Below, one piece after another: positions 5,615-12,844 of a stretch of 12,844 bases of DNA. Position numbers and translations under genes: made by a program. The stretch covers positions 1 to 12,844 of the forward strand of contig JAUIKI010000018.1 in NCBI GenBank assembly GCA_030430875.1. Direction: 5' to 3'. How positions within the stretch are numbered: the first letter of the stretch is position 1; every line of letters begins with the position of its first letter. The notes beneath the pieces were generated by a model, which searched no databases, was not told the DNA's origin, and saw only the letters and a list, made by a program, of their open reading frames with translations. The stretch comes from Gammaproteobacteria bacterium (lineage in GTDB: Bacteria > Pseudomonadota > Gammaproteobacteria > Pseudomonadales > JAUIKI01).

Positions 5615-7756
5615 ATGGATGTTATATTTATGAACATGAAATGTAATGATCTAAAAATAGAAAAAATCGCATCAAAAGGGCTCTTATTTACAACTTTACT
5701 AACTTACTCTGTTTTCGCATCAAGCGCGTCAACCACAGAAGAAGAAAGCTTAAAAAGTATCTACGGGGACGAAGAGTATATTAGTATTGCAACTGGCTAC
5801 AAACAGTCCATTCAAGAAGCACCTGCCGTTACAAGTATAATAACTGAACAAGATATACGAAATTCGGGAGCTACAGATGTTGATGAGCTTTTAGAAACGG
5901 TTGCGGGTTTGCATGTAGCTAGAAATGTCGCTGCTAACAACCCAATTTATACCATTAGAGGTATTTATTCAGAATTTAATCAACAAGTGCTTGTTCTAGT
6001 GAATGGAATTCCTGTCACAAATGTATACGGTGGTGATCGCGGAAAAATCTGGGCTGGAATGCCAGTACATAGTATTGATCGAATTGAAATTATTCGCGGA
6101 CCAGGGTCGTCTGTTTATGGTGCTGATGCCTTTTCAGGTGTAATCAATATCATAATAAAAAATTATGACTCTATTGCGAATAATGAAATTGGTTTCAAAC
6201 TGGGTTCTTTTGATACACAAGAGTTATGGTGGATCCAAAAATTTGCACTCGGCGATCTTAAAGCTGCCCTTACATTAGAGTATTCAAATACAGATGGCTA
6301 TAAAAAAGCTATTGAGACTGATTTACAGTCTACATTTGACGCTTTATTTGGTTCAAATGCATCTCTCGCACCAGGCAGTATCAACACCGGCAGAGAATTA
6401 ATAGATTCGAGAATAGATCTTAACTATAAAAATCTCACGCTCAGACTAGGTTATCAAGGGAGGTTCAATGTAGAAACTGGAGCCGGGGTCTCTTCTTCTC
6501 TTGACCCTGATGGCGAACTCAATGCATATAGGTTCTCTACAGACTTAACGTATGAGTATCAAGCTGAAAGCTCAAATTGGGGAAATATCAGCCAATTAAG
6601 CTTTTTTGAAACATCTGAAAAGTTCCAAACTAACTTAAGTCCTCCAATGTCACTAGTATCCTTTGGTGGTCCTCCACAATTTTTTGCGGAGGGAGTTATT
6701 GGTAATCCTCAATACAAAGAAAATCACTACAGAGGTAACACAATATTTTCTTATACTAAATTTAACAAGCATAGAATTCGGTTTGGTGCTGGGTTTTCTA
6801 TTAGCCGATTAAGAGACATAAAAGAAACAAAAAACTTTGACCCATTAGGAAATCCTTTAGGCGGTTTGATTGATGTTACAGACAATGAAAAGCTTGTATT
6901 CATACTTCCCCAGAAAAGAGAACTCTATTATGGGTTTATACAAGATGAATGGAATTTCTCACCTGATTGGAGTCTTACAACAGGAATCAGGTATGACCGT
7001 TATTCGGATTTTGGACAAACGATTAACCCAAGGCTCGCGCTCGTTTGGCAAACCTCACACAATTTAACCACAAAATTACTATATGGCAGGGCCTTTAGAG
7101 CGCCATCATTTGCTGGATCATTTCTTTTAAATAACCCAGTAGTTATTGGAAACCCTGATCTCGATCCAGAGACAATTGACACTATTGAGTTTGTTGTAAA
7201 TCATCAACCATTAAAGAATTTGGACGTTAGTTTAAACGTATTTGCCTACGAAATGAAAGATATTATCCGAGGAGTGCCTGAACCTGCTCCTTCAACAAAG
7301 CAATCTGCACAAAACACCGGACGCCAAGTCGGCTACGGCTTTGAAACCGAAGCACATTGGCAAGCACGAGATGACCTTACTCTGATTGGTCACTATGCGT
7401 TTCAACGCTCAACGGATGAATCAACTGATACAGATGCTGGCAATGCACCGCATCATCAAGTCTATCTTCGTGGTGAGTGGCAATTTCATCGGGATTGGCA
7501 ACTGACCTCGCAAGTCAAATGGATCAGTGAACGCAAACGAGCCAAAGGTGACGCCCGAAGTGATCTAGAGGGCTATGCCACGGTAGATTTAAGCCTGCGT
7601 TATGGCAACGAATCAAATCCTTGGTCTGCTGCGCTAACTGTTCGCAACTTATTTGATGTCGATGCACGTGAACCCACCGTCTCACCTGGACTGATTCCCG
7701 ATGACATCCCCTTGGCAGGTGTTGGTGTTTATGGCGAGGTTGAATTCCGATTTTGA
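5615..7756 (+). CDS. TonB-dependent outer-membrane receptor, base composition mosaic
   Basis: The 713-residue gated porin takes up scarce ligands (siderophore, cobalamin, heme or similar) across the outer membrane with TonB energy. A signal peptide covers about residues 14-39 (KIEKIASKGLLF then a hydrophobic stretch and ASSAS). A TonB-box-like EEYISIATG is at 53-61. The plug runs from about 64 to 182 with RIEIIRGPGSSVYGADAFSG (156-175). A 22-strand barrel follows, ending in the expected aromatic residue (VEFRF). The ligand cannot be inferred. The first ATG is at 5615, with ATGs at 5630 and 5636 equally plausible; none has a strong ribosome binding site. By hand count, 5821-7260 is about 38% G+C while 7261-7740 is about 50%, a sharp step near residue 550. 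The last 59 bases have a degraded copy at 10936-10996. The gap of 119 bases to the previous gene allows co-transcription or a separate promoter. Confidence 0.93.
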   Translation: MDVIFMNMKCNDLKIEKIASKGLLFTTLLTYSVFASSASTTEEESLKSIYGDEEYISIATGYKQSIQEAPAVTSIITEQDIRNSGATDVDELLETVAGLHVARNVAANNPIYTIRGIYSEFNQQVLVLVNGIPVTNVYGGDRGKIWAGMPVHSIDRIEIIRGPGSSVYGADAFSGVINIIIKNYDSIANNEIGFKLGSFDTQELWWIQKFALGDLKAALTLEYSNTDGYKKAIETDLQSTFDALFGSNASLAPGSINTGRELIDSRIDLNYKNLTLRLGYQGRFNVETGAGVSSSLDPDGELNAYRFSTDLTYEYQAESSNWGNISQLSFFETSEKFQTNLSPPMSLVSFGGPPQFFAEGVIGNPQYKENHYRGNTIFSYTKFNKHRIRFGAGFSISRLRDIKETKNFDPLGNPLGGLIDVTDNEKLVFILPQKRELYYGFIQDEWNFSPDWSLTTGIRYDRYSDFGQTINPRLALVWQTSHNLTTKLLYGRAFRAPSFAGSFLLNNPVVIGNPDLDPETIDTIEFVVNHQPLKNLDVSLNVFAYEMKDIIRGVPEPAPSTKQSAQNTGRQVGYGFETEAHWQARDDLTLIGHYAFQRSTDESTDTDAGNAPHHQVYLRGEWQFHRDWQLTSQVKWISERKRAKGDARSDLEGYATVDLSLRYGNESNPWSAALTVRNLFDVDAREPTVSPGLIPDDIPLAGVGVYGEVEFRF

Positions 7757-7770
7757 TCAGAACGATAAAA
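7712..7770 (+). repeat. Receptor 3'-end direct repeat, copy 1 (intact)
   Basis: This is the last 45 bases of the receptor gene plus 14 bases after the stop. It aligns with 10936-10996 at 53 of 61 columns. The seven substitutions are all transitions, and one base is inserted in the other copy. Confidence 0.85.
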
Positions 7771-7788
7771 ATTAAGTCTCATCGCAAG

Positions 7789-7827
7789 GTTGGGCAACTC
7801 TCACGAAGAAATTGAGAATTGCTCAAC
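7789..7827 (+). other. Strong hairpin 33 bases after the receptor gene
   Basis: GTTGGGCAA (7789-7797) pairs with TTGCTCAAC (7819-7827, one G-U), then after a single mismatch TCTCA (7799-7803) pairs with TGAGA (7813-7817), closing a 9-base loop. No T-run follows, so a rho-independent terminator is unlikely; a message-stabilising or processing stem is plausible. The rest of 7757-8162 has a smaller CTGAAA/TTTCAG stem near 7927 and no gene that I can support. Confidence 0.45.
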
Positions 7828-8162
7828 ACCACCTCACCATTCAAATCACACAGTGCAACGTGTACCACACCAAAAAGACCAACTGAGCATCATCATTCCT
7901 ATTTCCATAAAAAACTTGAAGGCTTTGCTGAAAAAGTTTCAGTACATTCTATAAAAAGTGTATGCCTGTAAGCCACTAGCCACAGCTTTGTAGGATATAT
8001 CTGCTTTTTAGTGTAAATGGTTTGAAAAATGGTCATATAAACGCGAGGACTCTACCAAAGCTATCTGGGTTTAGATATATTTCCTTCAAGCCTACTCCAA
8101 AACTTTTTTATGTGGCGTTTCATGAAACGTAAATGCTTTTAGATAACAATAAGGACATAATC

Positions 8163-9194
8163 ATGTATCGATTTTTTTGGATCATATTGACAATCAATCT
8201 GTTTGCTTGCCAAGCAATTTCTGAAACACAACCACAACTAACAAATTCAAATGAAAAGCTGTTAGCATTAAAGCTTCCACCTATAGAAGAGCTACAAACC
8301 ATTTGTCATGAACTCGCAACATTAAACTCTGATGCTAGGAGAATTTATGGTGATACAAGCGATGTAAGTGATATCAATAATGATGGAATAGATGAAGTAA
8401 TTGAAAATTGTTATGGAGGAAATATGCATGTTCCTTGCGTTAATTTTAAATTACCAAATGGTGACTCTTTGCAAGAAAATCCAATTGATTATGAGTGGAA
8501 AACATTTTGGACGTATGGTTTGAAAATTTTTAGAAAGAATGAGCGTGTTTATAGCTTTCATTCGTATGATGATCATTTTCAAAAACCCGCCTATCTTTCC
8601 TATATGACGCCAGAAAACAAAGAATATGTGGTATGTGAGTTTGAAAATAAAATGGTGAATGAGTTTGTGCCAAATCCTGGTGTGCCAAATAGTCGTGAAT
8701 TGTGCAATGCAATTCATGACAAAGATGATTCAAAAATTAGTGACGTTAAATTGACACAAAAGCCAATACTAAGTCGTAAAGAGATAAAGAAAATGGGACG
8801 CTATGAAACTGGATTGCTAGCTCAAGGCTTTCTTGATTACGATAATGATGGAATTGAGAATTATCTGGGTGAACTTGAGTATGCCAGTGGAGCAGGAAGA
8901 GGTTGTGATTTTAATTATTTTGATGAATTAGATCAGGATAGCTCTAAGCTTATGGAAAATGAAAGCCAACAACTGTTGCTTAAAATGCAAGGTGTTAACC
9001 TTGCTGCTCGCCATCCAAACTGTGGCGGTATGAATAATCGTTTTATTCAATTTAATGGCCAAAATTTTCACGAGCTAAACACAGACAAAATTCACAAGAT
9101 TTCTTTTATAAAAAAGAAAGAAATTATAGATGCTTGTTCCGTGAATAAATCAATCATTACTACGGTGAAAAATTATGTAAGGTTTGGTGAATAA
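8163..9194 (+). CDS. Lipoprotein with two EF-hand-like calcium loops; candidate immunity/inhibitor
   Basis: The protein has 343 residues and is not matched to a named family. A short signal peptide ends in the lipobox LFAC with Cys16; Gln17 follows, so outer-membrane sorting in the periplasm is expected. Two acidic loops resemble EF-hand/FG-GAP calcium sites: DINNDGIDE (70-78) and DYDNDGIEN (225-233). Eight further cysteines (48, 83, 92, 158, 181, 248, 287, 325) fit an exported disulfide-bonded protein. I chose ATG 8163 because AAGGA lies seven bases upstream and the lipobox then falls at the right distance; the ATG at 8133 would add ten polar residues. The RTX lysozyme-like gene starts 63 bases downstream. 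Xanthomonas citri Xac2610, a lipoprotein with an EF-hand-like loop, inhibits the neighbouring lysozyme-type effector Xac2609, so an immunity role is a reasonable inference, not a demonstration. Confidence 0.75.
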   Translation: MYRFFWIILTINLFACQAISETQPQLTNSNEKLLALKLPPIEELQTICHELATLNSDARRIYGDTSDVSDINNDGIDEVIENCYGGNMHVPCVNFKLPNGDSLQENPIDYEWKTFWTYGLKIFRKNERVYSFHSYDDHFQKPAYLSYMTPENKEYVVCEFENKMVNEFVPNPGVPNSRELCNAIHDKDDSKISDVKLTQKPILSRKEIKKMGRYETGLLAQGFLDYDNDGIENYLGELEYASGAGRGCDFNYFDELDQDSSKLMENESQQLLLKMQGVNLAARHPNCGGMNNRFIQFNGQNFHELNTDKIHKISFIKKKEIIDACSVNKSIITTVKNYVRFGE

Positions 9195-9257
9195 ATAATC
9201 ATTAACTTTTCCACTTGTATTAATTCAATATTAAAAACTCATTTTAGGTGAAAACTA

Positions 9258-10868
9258 ATGCCAATTAATCCGAGGCCTTTTTCTGATGACCCACAAGTTT
9301 TTAAAGATAAAGTATTTGATCTGTTGAGATCATCTGAGGGAACTTCCAGTGCATTGCCTTATGAAGGAGTGATTCATAATGATGGCATTGGTGTACCAAC
9401 GGTGGGTTATGGCTATGCTATGGTAATTAAAGGCTATGACGCCCAATCAAACTCAACGGTATGGAAAGTAAAGTCAGAGTTAGAACAGGATTTCCAGCAG
9501 TTAGGCATAACCATTACAGAAGACAATGATCAAGTGCTAAATAGTATCGCAAATACACTGAATAATGGTAACCAAACCCAAGCAATCCAATTAATCACCG
9601 AGTTAGATAACAATGTCGCTAATCTGACAGAGGCACAAGCCAGAGACTTGGCGGACATTGAAACCGATCGCGCAATGGGTAGTGTCAAAGCGCGATTTAT
9701 AAAATATCTAGGTCAAGAGACTGGCAATGATCTTTACAATCATCTGCAAGGCAGTCAAGAAATGTTGGCGCTAACGCACATGTCTTATAATAGTCCAAGT
9801 ACCATTGGCCCTAATTTGACGAATGCATTAAATGATGGGAATCGTGCTAAAGCATGGTATGAAATTCGCTATAACACCAACCCAGACTCCCCAGTACAAG
9901 ATGGCTTAGCTAAGCGTCGGTATTTGGAAAGTGAAATTATCGGCTTAAGAGACGGCAGCGCTAATCAGATGGAGATGGATGAAGCGATGAATATCTATCA
10001 AACCTTCACCAATCATCGAGAGCATATTCTGGCCTATGAAGATCGCTTCAGCATTCAAGTAAACAAGGCCAATAATGATTATGATTTTAATCAAATTGAA
10101 GTCATTGATCGCGTGCAAAACTTGAAAGATAGTTTGGAGCCTGCCTATGAGAAAATCCAATCGATATATTTGAATAATTCCACAGACACAGTGGACTATC
10201 GAGATATTCAAATGGGTAATATCCAACAAAATACGTTAACAGGCACTCAACGTAATCAATTTGAATTAGGTGAAGGAGATCATCAGTCAGAGTTGTTGAT
10301 TGGACAATCAGGAAATGACACGTTGCATGGCAAAGGCGGCAATGATGTGCTGGTGGGTGGTGATGGAGTAGACACGTATCAATTCTCAGGAACCTTTGGC
10401 CAAGACCGAGTGATTGATACCGATGGCCAAATTGATATTGATGGCTTTCATTTGCAAGGTAGCGCTCAATATCAACCAAACACCCAAAATTATCATTTAA
10501 CCGTGCAAAATCAAGCTGGTGAGACCGCTGAATTTAGAATTGAACAAATTAATCAAGATGTGCAAATCAGTCGTGTCAGTGAAGGAGATAATCCAGCCAA
10601 TACGGTGTTGCTACGTAATGTAGAACTGAATGATCAAACGGCCAAATTTGGCATCACGGTGGATCAGGTAGTGGAAACCACCAGCGACGTGAATACAAAA
10701 TCAAATTTAACACCATTTCAAGCTCAGTTTATGACTGAATGTGAAGCTGATGACATCGTTATGGATGCAGAATCAGCGGCTATATTTGAAAAAATCATAC
10801 AAGAAGAACAACATGAAATGCATGCTGATCTAGCTTTGAAGAAAAATCATTATATTGAGACTGGGTAA
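9258..10868 (+). CDS. Lysozyme-fold (GH24-like) peptidoglycan hydrolase with RTX repeats
   Basis: The 536-residue protein has no signal peptide. The N-terminal domain (about 10-235) looks like phage T4-type lysozyme: LLRSSEG with candidate catalytic Glu27, then NDGIGVPTVGYG with Asp42 and Thr48, whose spacing of six equals Asp20-Thr26 in T4 lysozyme, and the late GLAKRRYLESEI helix (216-227). A middle helical region follows. RTX nonapeptides GQSGNDTLH, GKGGNDVLV and GGDGVDTYQ lie at about 349-375 and should bind calcium outside the cell. The C-terminal 160 residues are polar and acidic and may hold an export signal or second domain. RTX repeats suggest type I secretion, but related lysozyme-RTX effectors travel by type IV secretion in Xanthomonas; no transporter is in the window. 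AGGTG lies seven bases before the ATG. With the lipoprotein upstream this looks like an antibacterial effector/immunity pair. A housekeeping or prophage enzyme is the alternative. Confidence 0.82.
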   Translation: MPINPRPFSDDPQVFKDKVFDLLRSSEGTSSALPYEGVIHNDGIGVPTVGYGYAMVIKGYDAQSNSTVWKVKSELEQDFQQLGITITEDNDQVLNSIANTLNNGNQTQAIQLITELDNNVANLTEAQARDLADIETDRAMGSVKARFIKYLGQETGNDLYNHLQGSQEMLALTHMSYNSPSTIGPNLTNALNDGNRAKAWYEIRYNTNPDSPVQDGLAKRRYLESEIIGLRDGSANQMEMDEAMNIYQTFTNHREHILAYEDRFSIQVNKANNDYDFNQIEVIDRVQNLKDSLEPAYEKIQSIYLNNSTDTVDYRDIQMGNIQQNTLTGTQRNQFELGEGDHQSELLIGQSGNDTLHGKGGNDVLVGGDGVDTYQFSGTFGQDRVIDTDGQIDIDGFHLQGSAQYQPNTQNYHLTVQNQAGETAEFRIEQINQDVQISRVSEGDNPANTVLLRNVELNDQTAKFGITVDQVVETTSDVNTKSNLTPFQAQFMTECEADDIVMDAESAAIFEKIIQEEQHEMHADLALKKNHYIETG

Positions 10869-10935
10869 ATAGTATTCGTGAAAATCTGCTTTAATCAATC
10901 ACCATTTGAAACCTGATAATATTCTTTGAATACTG

Positions 10936-10996
10936 TTGGCAGATGTTGGCCGTTTATGGTGAGGCTGAACTCCGATTTTGATCAGAACAATAAGAA
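10936..10996 (+). pseudogene. Decayed remnant of a TonB-receptor 3' end (direct repeat, copy 2)
   Basis: The sequence repeats the end of the receptor gene, including the codons for its last residues, the TGA and bases after it. One inserted base near 10951 breaks the frame, and no receptor sequence is clear further upstream, though a weak resemblance may reach about 10910. It lies 67 bases after the RTX gene. The remainder of 10869-11290 has no gene that I can support. Confidence 0.75.
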
Positions 10997-11085
10997 ACTT
11001 CACCACATTAACCATCACACTGTCAGTTTTTCCGTAGATCAACTATGTTTCAAATTTAAATCATTATTGTAAAAACCTCTCATTT

Positions 11086-11114
11086 TTGCATTGACTATTA
11101 CTCTCTCATAAAAT
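11086..11114 (+). promoter_or_regulatory. Weak candidate promoter for the methyltransferase gene
   Basis: TAAAAT (11109-11114) matches the -10 consensus in five of six positions. It lies 17 bases after TTGCAT (11086-11091), a poor -35 box. A leader of about 170 bases would follow before ATG 11291. Confidence 0.2.
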
Positions 11115-11290
11115 TGCTTCAGTTCAAATATAAATTCAGACGCATACAATCCAGACTAATAACACTTTCTGGGCAACCTTTTGACACCAACTCAGAAAAA
11201 TCAATCTCTTTGCAGCTAATACCACCCAAACTTGTGCAATGATGAAAATAATGGCAGGATTAGCGCATTCATGACACACAGGAATTATTT

Positions 11291-11353
11291 ATGACAAACT
11301 CTTCAGAAAAATAAACTGACACCGCTGATTTACAACAAACTCAGCTAAGCTGC
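11291..11353 (+). other. Interrupted N-terminus of the methyltransferase (in-frame stop at codon 8)
   Basis: ATG 11291 has AGGA seven bases upstream, the best ribosome binding site in the area. It reads MTNSSEK, then TAA (11312-11314), then TDTADLQQTQLSC in the same frame straight into the ATG at 11354. The ATG at 11354 has no comparable site. This looks like a nonsense mutation of the original start region, with any translation depending on re-initiation 40 bases later. Confidence 0.65.
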
Positions 11354-12346
11354 ATGAATCGGCTTTTTGACATGATCAGCAGTGTTTACCTATTAAAAGT
11401 TCTACAAATTGCCACCAAACTGCGCATTCCTGATTTGTTACAAAAAGGACCTCTCTCCTTCAATGAGCTGGCCAAATCCACTCAATCTCATCCAGAAAGC
11501 CTATATCGAATTCTCCGTTTTTTGGCAAACAATGAGTTTTTTCAAGAACTTCCTGGCAAAATATTTCGCCAAAGTGCCTTTTCTGAACTGTTAATTTCAT
11601 CCAGCGAGGCATCACTTGCACCATTTGCTGAGCGTGAAACACTCGATGAATGGATTTGGCGCTCAATTCAACAGCTTCCTGAGACTGTTCAAACAGGTAA
11701 AGCAGCTTTTCCTCTTGCGCACGATGACTTGACGCTTTGGGAGTATTTTCAAACCATAAACCCGACAGCCGGAAAGAATTTTGCCAATGAAATTGACTTG
11801 ATTTCTCAGGGTTCAAATCTAGCTATCCAGCAATATGATTTTTCAAACGAGAAATGCATTATTGATCTGGGTGGCTCAACCGGCAGCCTACTTTTTAATA
11901 TTTTAAAAAACCATACCCAATTAACAGGTGTTCTGTTTGATTTACCAGAAACCACACAATTTGCGAATGTTCCAGATGAGCTGAATGACAGAACACAAGT
12001 TATCAGTGGTAACTTTTTGGAATCTGTTCCGAGTAATGTTGATGTGTATCTGCTTCGTTATATTTTGCATGATTGGGACGATACAAGCTGTATATCTATT
12101 CTATCAAATTGTCAAAAAGCCTCGCCCAAAGCAAAAATCCTGATCATTGAATCTGTATTGGAAGAAAATAATAATCATCCTTTCTCACTACTCTTGGATA
12201 TTTGGATGCTCATGCTATTCCAAGGAGCAAAAGAGCGCACGCGAACGGAATATGAGATGCTATTGCACGAAAGTGGCTATCAAATTCAACAGATTATCGA
12301 GACCGGATCACCTATTCGAATTATTGAAGCCATTCCAAAAAGTTAA
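11354..12346 (+). CDS. SAM-dependent O-methyltransferase (COMT / hydroxyneurosporene type), start disrupted
   Basis: The 330 residues from ATG 11354 match the small-molecule O-methyltransferase family that methylates hydroxyl groups of aromatic or polyketide-like compounds. An N-terminal helical dimerisation domain (1-95) has the typical LLKVLQIATKLRIPDLL (13-29) and LYRILRFLAN (50-59). The SAM-binding motif I is IIDLGGSTG (169-177), followed by LFDLPE (194-199). The catalytic base is probably His239 in LRYILHDWDD (234-243), and the late GAKERTRTEY (291-300) is also conserved. All folded domains lie downstream of ATG 11354, so the enzyme could be active if made. The better-placed upstream start at 11291 is separated by an in-frame stop. 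It stands 485 bases from the RTX gene with the receptor remnant between, so it may once have directly followed a receptor gene. The substrate is unknown. Confidence 0.82.
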   Translation: MNRLFDMISSVYLLKVLQIATKLRIPDLLQKGPLSFNELAKSTQSHPESLYRILRFLANNEFFQELPGKIFRQSAFSELLISSSEASLAPFAERETLDEWIWRSIQQLPETVQTGKAAFPLAHDDLTLWEYFQTINPTAGKNFANEIDLISQGSNLAIQQYDFSNEKCIIDLGGSTGSLLFNILKNHTQLTGVLFDLPETTQFANVPDELNDRTQVISGNFLESVPSNVDVYLLRYILHDWDDTSCISILSNCQKASPKAKILIIESVLEENNNHPFSLLLDIWMLMLFQGAKERTRTEYEMLLHESGYQIQQIIETGSPIRIIEAIPKS

Positions 12347-12732
12347 CCACTAAACAGTTATTTTGGCATTGCAAATTATATTGAGAGCCTTACAACACTG
12401 ACTAATGTGGGAGAAATTACAACTAATAGCCAGCTATTGATCAGCTTCACCTCAAAAATACAGGGCTTTTTAACTATTTTTTATCGTTGTAGCTTTATTG
12501 CAACGTTTCATGTTCTCATGTTACTCAACGTTGTAACGTTAATATTTTTTGAGAAGACCGCCAAAACAACTGGATTTTGAAAAACCTATTGGCAACGATA
12601 CATTTCACATCAACAAAAATCCGGCCCATCAATGAATTGAAAGACTGTAATTCCTTCGTTACCGAACCATTAAATAAAGAAGCGTATACTAGAAAACACC
12701 ATAAAGGAAAGTGAGGCGAGTAAATAAATAAT
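12347..12732. other. Non-coding stretch after the methyltransferase gene
   Basis: No gene is supported. Contents noted: a CGTTGT/GCAACG stem around 12485-12505 without a proper T-run, the AACGTT cluster at 12502-12540, and a purine-rich AAAGGAAAGTGAGG at 12703-12716 that could be a ribosome binding site for something downstream. Confidence 0.45.
12502..12540. repeat. Three AACGTT palindromes
   Basis: AACGTT occurs at 12502-12507, 12527-12532 and 12535-12540; the last two are eight bases apart centre to centre. The arrangement could be a set of operator half-sites, but the motif is short and the function unknown. Confidence 0.25.
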
Positions 12733-12844
12733 TTGTCGTACTTGAAAAATTGGGTTGGACTTGAAATTAACTACGATGATTTATCAATGATATCTGTGGA
12801 AAGAAGCCAAGATGCCATCCACTCATGGACAGCCTCATTGGCTC
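12733..12844 (+). CDS. Possible start of a coding region leaving the window
   Basis: From TTG 12733 the frame is open to the window edge (37 codons) and reads as a balanced protein sequence with KNWVGLEINYDDLS and SVERSQDAIHSW. A stop lies in frame at 12721. No ATG is near the frame's beginning (the first is 12787), and the nearest purine-rich site is 16 or more bases before the TTG. I do not recognise it. It may equally be a degraded gene start or a chance frame. Confidence 0.3.
   Translation, partial: MSYLKNWVGLEINYDDLSMISVERSQDAIHSWTASLA

Noticed and set aside
9945..10479. Two long minus-strand frames inside the RTX gene
   Set aside because: Antisense shadows; the plus-strand product has lysozyme and RTX motifs.
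7712..10996. Integrative element or prophage with att sites at the receptor tail
   Set aside because: The repeats resemble 3'-end attachment duplications, but there is no integrase or phage gene between them and the copies are diverged.
1..12844. CRISPR array, tRNA, rRNA or insertion sequence
   Set aside because: No regularly spaced repeats, no recognisable RNA gene and no transposase-like frame were seen.

Overview
The window looks like chromosomal DNA of a moderately AT-rich Gram-negative bacterium, most likely a gammaproteobacterium. The support is a TonB-dependent outer-membrane receptor, a lipobox-bearing lipoprotein, E. coli-like ribosome binding sites and general protein resemblance. 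I cannot name a genus. I see no rRNA, tRNA, CRISPR array, transposase or integrase.

Layout. Positions 1-878 (minus) hold an almost complete 3-hydroxyisobutyrate dehydrogenase that leaves the window within its last few codons. Positions 879-1593 hold a gene-poor stretch with a small acidic coiled-coil-like protein (1317-1568, minus), a possible 21-residue peptide, and an out-of-frame ATG in front of the small protein. A palindrome, a candidate promoter and a leader hairpin precede a plus-strand run: an acetolactate-synthase-like ThDP enzyme (1948-3687), two citrate-synthase-fold proteins (3861-4679 and 4701-5495), and a TonB-dependent receptor (5615-7756). Next comes a lipoprotein with two EF-hand-like loops (8163-9194) and a lysozyme-fold protein with RTX repeats (9258-10868). 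A decayed second copy of the receptor's 3' end lies at 10936-10996. An O-methyltransferase (11354-12346), whose apparent original start is cut off by an in-frame stop, follows. The last 500 bases are mostly non-coding, with a possible partial reading frame at the edge.

How the genes may work together. The ThDP enzyme, the two citrate-synthase-like proteins, the receptor and perhaps the methyltransferase look like one metabolic or uptake cluster. Both citrate-synthase-fold proteins lack the canonical His/His/Asp catalytic set, and the ThDP enzyme lacks about six residues of a conserved cofactor loop, so the chemistry is not classical citrate or acetolactate synthesis and part of it may be decaying. 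The lipoprotein/RTX-lysozyme pair resembles a peptidoglycan-hydrolase toxin with a lipoprotein immunity partner. It lies between the intact receptor 3' end and its broken copy, which suggests it was inserted or that the locus was rearranged. The receptor gene itself is a mosaic: about 38% G+C up to about 7260 and about 50% after (hand counts).

Most notable for follow-up: the ThDP/dual citrate-synthase-like cluster, the lipoprotein/lysozyme-RTX pair, the duplicated receptor end, and the three signs of decay or recoding (methyltransferase stop codon, ThDP-enzyme deletion, A6 run at the small gene).
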